A stretch of DNA of 9,755 nucleotides from Eubacterium sp. CAG:841. Its GTDB lineage: Bacteria; Bacillota; Clostridia; Oscillospirales; CAG-272. Below, piece by piece: positions 5,289 through 9,755 of this stretch. The first letter of the stretch is position 1, and every line of letters begins with the position of its first letter. The notes under the pieces are model-generated. The model ran no database searches. It had not been told where the DNA came from and worked only from the letters and a program-made list of their open reading frames with translations. The translations under genes were made by a program, and so were the position numbers. Where the stretch lies: contig FR898226.1 in NCBI GenBank assembly GCA_000437375.1, forward strand, positions 90,816-100,570, in the 5' to 3' direction.

Positions 5289-6191
5289 ATGTCTTTTTCC
5301 GGTGAAACAAAAACCGCGCTCGCAAAAATTGCCTGTGAGCAGGACTGCTGTGCCGAAGCTGAGCTTTCGGGAATGCTTATATTTTCTTCTGTATTTGAAA
5401 AGGATAAAACGGTTTTTCTCTCCGAGACGGAGGATGCGGCTTATCTTTTTTCTGGACTTTTGATACGGTGTCTTGATATTTGTTCATCTCCCGAGATTTT
5501 CGAAAAAGGAAAAAACGGCGCGCTTGTTTTTCGAACGGTGATAAACGGTGATGATGCGGAAAAACTTTATAAATTTGCTTTTCCGGACGGTGTCTGCAGG
5601 ATATCTGCCGAGAAATTCACATGCAAGCATTGTGCCGATGCTTTTATACGCGGTGCATTTCTTTCGTGCGGATTCGTAAATCCTCCAGAGAAGCGCTATG
5701 GAATCGAATTCAGCGTTTCAAATGCTGACATTGCCGTCGAACTTGCCACGCTTTTGTCGTCGAAGTTCGGTATGCCCAAACTGAGCGCAAGAAAAGGGAA
5801 TCAGATAGTTTATTACAGGGGCGGAGAAAAGGTAGCCGATGCACTTATATTTATGGGTGCACAAAGTGCGGCTTTTGAGATAATGGACAGTCAGGCCTTG
5901 CGCTCGATAAGGAACGATCAGAACAGGCAGACAAACTTTGAGGTCGCCAATATCTCAAAGCAGAGCGCAGCGTCAAAAGCGCAGACGGACGCAATAGAAT
6001 TTCTTAAAAGCACGGGAAAGTTTGAACTGCTTTCGCCCGTATTGCGTCAGACGGCAAACCTGAGAGCTTCAAATCCCGACGCTTCGATGACCGATCTCGG
6101 AAATATGGAAAATCCGCCTGTGTCCAAGTCTCAGGAAAGCAAGAGACTTCAGAAAATAGTTGAGTTCTACAATCTTCACAAAAACAATTAA
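5289..6191 (+). CDS. whiA: WhiA-family DNA-binding protein
   Basis: WhiA is a conserved Gram-positive DNA-binding protein: a sporulation regulator in Streptomyces, and in Bacillus linked to cell division and chromosome segregation. The 300 residues show the expected order. There is an N-terminal KTALAKIACEQDCC-AELSG region (8-27), then a LAGLIDADG-homing-endonuclease-like core with AFIRGAFLSCGFVNPPEKRYGIEF (118-141) and KLSARKGNQIVYYRGGEKVADALIFMGA (164-191). The NDQNRQTNFEVANISKQSAAS motif (209-229) follows, then the C-terminal helix-turn-helix (about 245-295). No catalytic nuclease function is expected, as in other WhiA proteins. The helix-turn-helix ends SKSQESKRLQKI, where relatives usually read SKSGVNHRLRKL, so the DNA-contacting helix is divergent. 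The usual neighbours rapZ and yvcK are missing between murB and whiA. GAGG at 5274-5277, overlapping the murB stop, is the likely ribosome site. Confidence 0.9.
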   Translation: MSFSGETKTALAKIACEQDCCAEAELSGMLIFSSVFEKDKTVFLSETEDAAYLFSGLLIRCLDICSSPEIFEKGKNGALVFRTVINGDDAEKLYKFAFPDGVCRISAEKFTCKHCADAFIRGAFLSCGFVNPPEKRYGIEFSVSNADIAVELATLLSSKFGMPKLSARKGNQIVYYRGGEKVADALIFMGAQSAAFEIMDSQALRSIRNDQNRQTNFEVANISKQSAASKAQTDAIEFLKSTGKFELLSPVLRQTANLRASNPDASMTDLGNMENPPVSKSQESKRLQKIVEFYNLHKNN

Positions 6192-6211
6192 CAAAAGAGA
6201 GGAAGCGGAGA

Positions 6212-9200
6212 ATGTCGTTTTGCCATTTGCACCTTCACAGCGAATACAGTCTGCTCGACGGAGCATGCCGAGTAAAGGATATACCTAAGCTAGCTGCCGA
6301 AAACGGTCATACCGCCGTTGCTATAACGGATCACGGCGCAATGTACGGAGCGGTTGATTTTTATCTTGCCTGCAAGGATTACGGAATAAAGCCGATAATC
6401 GGATGCGAGGTTTATGTGGCTGCCGGTTCGAGGTTCGACAAGACCCGCGATTCGGATTATTCAAGATATCATCTTGTGCTTCTCTGCAAGAATGAGACCG
6501 GATACAGAAATCTTATTTATATGGTTTCGAAGGGATTTACGGAAGGCTTTTATACAAAGCCGAGAATAGACCTTGAGCTTCTGCGCGAGCATAGCGAGGG
6601 ACTTGTATGTCTTTCTGCTTGTCTTGCCGGCTATATTCCGAGAATGATATCTGCCGGAGAGTTTGAAAAAGCTGAAAAACATGCTATTGAAATGGACAAG
6701 CTGTTCGGCAGGGGAAACTATTACCTTGAGCTTCAGTATCACGGAATAGAATCGCAAAGAGAAGTAAATGAAGGACTTATAGATATATCGAAAAGAACGG
6801 GAATTCCGCTTGTAGCTACGAATGACGTGCATTATCCCAAAAAGTCGGATGCGGAAAATCAGGCTGTAATGCTTTGCATACAGACAAACTCAAAACTTTC
6901 CGATGGCAGACCGATAGGTTTTGAAACTGACGAGTTTTACTACAAAAGCACGGAAGAAATGACGGCGCTTTTCGGGAATATAGAAGGAGCTGTCGATAAT
7001 TCTGGCAAAATAGCCGACATGTGCAATTTTGACTTTGATTTTTCGAAGCGTTTTCTTCCGAGATATGCTCCGGATACAGGCGAGAAGCCCGAAGAGTTCC
7101 TTTCGCGCATGGCGACGGAGGGACTTGAAAAGAAGATTGATTCAGGCGAAATAGTTTTCGATGACGTTCATACAAAGCAAACATACGAGGAAAGAATGAA
7201 ATACGAGCTTTCCGTAATATGCAAAATGGGATATTCCGAGTATTACCTGATAGTATGGGATTTTATAAACGCAGCAAAGCGAATGAACATCCCGACAGGA
7301 CCGGGACGAGGCTCGGGAGCCGGTTCGCTTGTGGCATATCTTGTCGGGATAACAGACGTTGACTCGATAAAGTATAACCTTATGTTTGAGAGATTTCTCA
7401 ATCCCGAAAGAGTAAGTATGCCCGACTTCGACACGGATTTTTGCTATGAACGTCGCGATGAAGTAATAGAATATGTTTCGGAAAAATACGGAAAAGAAAG
7501 AGTTTGCGGGATAATAACCTTCGGAACACTTGCCGCAAAAGCCGTACTTCGGGACGTTGGTCGTGCGCTCGGAATGAGTTATGCGGATGTTGATGCCGTT
7601 GCAAAAGCTGTGCCGTCCGACCTTCACATAACGCTTGAAAAAGCTATGGAAGGAAAGCTTGGCGATATGTATGAAGCGGATGAAAATGTTAAAAAGCTGG
7701 TTGACATTTCAATGGCGCTTGAGGGAATGCCGCGCCATGCTTCGGCGCATGCAGCGGGAATAGTAATAACAGACAAGCCTGTCTGTGATTATGTCCCGAC
7801 GGCGGTCGGCAACGGAATGACCCTTACGCAGTTTACTATGGATACGATAGCAAAACTCGGACTTTTGAAGTTCGACTTTCTCGGACTTCGCTATCTTACA
7901 ATAATTTCGGATGCGGAAAAGGAAATAAGACGGACAAATCCGGATTTTGATATAAAAAAAGTTCCGCAGGATGACAGAGAAACATACGAACTTATATCGT
8001 CCGGTCATACCGACGGTATATTCCAGCTGGAGTCCGGAGGAATGAGAAAATTACTCTCTCAGATGCAGCCGAGAAGTCTTGAAGACATAATAATCGCGAT
8101 ATCGCTTTACAGACCGGGACCTATGGACTCGATACCGACGTTTCTTGAAAACAGAGCGCATCCCGAAAAAGTAAAGTATGCATGCCCGCAACTTAAAAGT
8201 ATACTTGAAAACACGTCGGGATGTATAGTATATCAGGAACAGGTAATGCAGATATGTCGTGATATTGCGGGATTTTCATTCGGGCGCGCCGATATAATCC
8301 GCAGGGCAATGTCAAAAAAGAAAAGCGGTGAAATGGAAAAGGAACGTCATGCGTTTATCTACGGCGAAAAAGACTCGGATGGTAACGTAATATGTACCGG
8401 AGCTGTGGCAAACGGAGTCGCAGAGGATGTCGCAACCGAGATATTTGACACGATGTCAGCTTTTGCAAGCTATGCGTTCAACAAATCGCACGCGACGGCT
8501 TATGCTTATCTTTCATATAGGACGGCATATCTTAAGTGTCATTATCCTTGCCAATATCTCGCTTCATTGCTTACGAGCGTGCTTGGAAATATGACAAAAA
8601 CCGCATCATATATAGCTGAAGCACAGAAATCGTATCGTATAGAGGTGCTTTCTCCCGATATAAACGAAAGTTTTGAAAAATACAGCGTTGTAAACCATAA
8701 TGGGAAAAGTGCCATACGTTTCGGGTTGCTTGGAATTAAAAATGTCGGATTGTCGTTTCTTTCGGATGTTATAGGCGAAAGAAACAAAAACGGAGCATTT
8801 GCATCGTTTACCGATTTTATATCACGTATGAGCAACTACGATATAAACAAGCGTCAGATAGAGGCGCTTATAAAAAGCGGAGCCTGCGATTCATTTGGAA
8901 TAAAACGCAGCGTTCTCCTCGGTGACTACGAAAATATAACCGATATTTATCTGCGCCGAAAGAAGAGCGCGGACGATGGTCAGATAGATATGTTTTCAAC
9001 GCTTGACGAGGCTGTTGTTACGGAAAGCGAATATAAATATACCGACAGACCTGAACTTACCAAAAAAGAACTTTTGTCACAAGAACGCGAAAGCACGGGG
9101 ATGTATTTTTCCGGACATCCGTCGGACGAGTATTCGGCGGTTGCGGAAAGACTCGGAGCTGTTCCTATCGGTGAACTTCTCAAATCCGAAGATGACGATG

Positions 9201-9751
9201 AACGCAATGAAAGCAAATATTCTGACGGAGACAAAGTAACTGTTGCCGGAACGGTTACCGGCAGAACGAACAAGCAGACAAGGACAGGTGTCCCGATGGC
9301 GTTTATAACACTTGAAGACAGATACGGGGAGATAGAGATCATCATCTTTCCTAAGGTGCTTGAAAAGTACAGAGCACTTTTGACAGAAGGCGCAGCAATA
9401 GCTGTTTTCGGCACTGTTTCCGAAAGCGAGGACGCAAATACAAAGGTTATAGCCGAAACGATAACCTCTCTTTTGTCTGCGGGATCTGACGTAAAAATGT
9501 CTGAAACGCCGAAAGCTGCAGAATCGGACAAGCCGAAAACGCTTTACCTCAGACTTCCGGCGCTTAACGGCGTGCTTTTCGACAGGATAAAGGCAGTGCT
9601 TGATATTTTTATAGGCTCAACTCCCGTTATGCTTTACGGAAGCTCCGAAAAAAAGTATATAAAGCGTGTGGGCGCGGGGGCTGATATTCAGCCGAATATG
9701 CTGGTGCTTCTCAAAAAGCTGCTTGGTGAAGAAAATGTTGTTATAAAATAA
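6212..9751 (+). CDS. dnaE: DNA polymerase III alpha subunit (DnaE)
   Basis: This complete 1179-residue protein is the replicative C-family DNA polymerase catalytic subunit. The PHP domain comes first, with apparent metal ligands His7, His9, Asp16, His41, Glu66, His87, Asp205 and His207. The palm and fingers follow: PTGPGRGSGAGSLVAY near 365-380, catalytic Asp407 and Asp409 in PDFDTDF, and the third Asp555 in KFDFLGLR. Further polymerase motifs are FQLESGGMRKLL, YRPGPMDSIP and FNKSHATAYAYLSYRTAYLK. A helix-hairpin-helix region lies near 875-896, a sliding-clamp-binding pentapeptide QIDMF at 924-928, and an OB fold at about 1005-1075. The order and the internal clamp motif match DnaE, not PolC; there is no inserted epsilon-type exonuclease. 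Its ATG is 20 bases after the whiA stop, with AGAGG and GGAG upstream. Probably co-transcribed with murB and whiA. Confidence 0.97.
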   Translation: MSFCHLHLHSEYSLLDGACRVKDIPKLAAENGHTAVAITDHGAMYGAVDFYLACKDYGIKPIIGCEVYVAAGSRFDKTRDSDYSRYHLVLLCKNETGYRNLIYMVSKGFTEGFYTKPRIDLELLREHSEGLVCLSACLAGYIPRMISAGEFEKAEKHAIEMDKLFGRGNYYLELQYHGIESQREVNEGLIDISKRTGIPLVATNDVHYPKKSDAENQAVMLCIQTNSKLSDGRPIGFETDEFYYKSTEEMTALFGNIEGAVDNSGKIADMCNFDFDFSKRFLPRYAPDTGEKPEEFLSRMATEGLEKKIDSGEIVFDDVHTKQTYEERMKYELSVICKMGYSEYYLIVWDFINAAKRMNIPTGPGRGSGAGSLVAYLVGITDVDSIKYNLMFERFLNPERVSMPDFDTDFCYERRDEVIEYVSEKYGKERVCGIITFGTLAAKAVLRDVGRALGMSYADVDAVAKAVPSDLHITLEKAMEGKLGDMYEADENVKKLVDISMALEGMPRHASAHAAGIVITDKPVCDYVPTAVGNGMTLTQFTMDTIAKLGLLKFDFLGLRYLTIISDAEKEIRRTNPDFDIKKVPQDDRETYELISSGHTDGIFQLESGGMRKLLSQMQPRSLEDIIIAISLYRPGPMDSIPTFLENRAHPEKVKYACPQLKSILENTSGCIVYQEQVMQICRDIAGFSFGRADIIRRAMSKKKSGEMEKERHAFIYGEKDSDGNVICTGAVANGVAEDVATEIFDTMSAFASYAFNKSHATAYAYLSYRTAYLKCHYPCQYLASLLTSVLGNMTKTASYIAEAQKSYRIEVLSPDINESFEKYSVVNHNGKSAIRFGLLGIKNVGLSFLSDVIGERNKNGAFASFTDFISRMSNYDINKRQIEALIKSGACDSFGIKRSVLLGDYENITDIYLRRKKSADDGQIDMFSTLDEAVVTESEYKYTDRPELTKKELLSQERESTGMYFSGHPSDEYSAVAERLGAVPIGELLKSEDDDERNESKYSDGDKVTVAGTVTGRTNKQTRTGVPMAFITLEDRYGEIEIIIFPKVLEKYRALLTEGAAIAVFGTVSESEDANTKVIAETITSLLSAGSDVKMSETPKAAESDKPKTLYLRLPALNGVLFDRIKAVLDIFIGSTPVMLYGSSEKKYIKRVGAGADIQPNMLVLLKKLLGEENVVIK

Positions 9752-9755
9752 TACA

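Noticed and set aside
8980..9531. 183-codon minus-strand open frame inside dnaE
   Set aside because: Its Ser-rich translation is the mirror of the dnaE codons; it lies wholly over the OB-fold and linker region of a conserved gene.

Overview
The window reads as chromosomal DNA from a Firmicutes-type bacterium, most likely a clostridium-like anaerobe. The evidence is the murB-whiA-dnaE linkage, a short DtxR-type repressor, a lipoprotein-dependent ABC importer, purine-rich Shine-Dalgarno sites and AT-rich sigma-A-type promoters. Base composition is moderate in the genes and AT-rich between them. I saw no tRNA, rRNA, CRISPR array, insertion sequence or phage gene. Seven of the eight genes look complete with conventional starts; murB is also complete but its start codon is unusual.

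Layout. (1) Positions 1-550: a short DtxR/IdeR-like metal-dependent repressor on the plus strand with its own promoter, ending in a bidirectional terminator. (2) Positions 570-4218, minus strand: a five-gene unit in transcription order Crp/Fnr-like regulator, lipoprotein substrate-binding protein, permease, ATPase, small alpha/beta hydrolase. The three transporter genes are coupled by 4-base ATGA overlaps. The unit is driven by a near-consensus promoter (4255-4283) with a perfect TGTTC-N6-GAACA inverted repeat on the predicted transcription start. (3) Positions 4219-4378: a divergent control region. (4) Positions 4379-9751, plus strand: murB, whiA and dnaE with 13- and 20-base gaps, probably one operon for cell-wall precursor synthesis, division/chromosome regulation and DNA replication.

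The part most worth attention is the transporter unit. It encodes a NitT/TauT-type importer of unknown substrate, apparently under its own one-component Crp/Fnr regulator. That regulator lacks the marks of both cAMP binding and an FNR iron-sulphur cluster. The ATPase carries Ala where the Q-loop Gln is expected, and the permease's EAA loop is also non-canonical. On the other side, murB seems to start at CTG, and rapZ and yvcK, often found between murB and whiA in relatives, are absent here. The rest is ordinary core genome.
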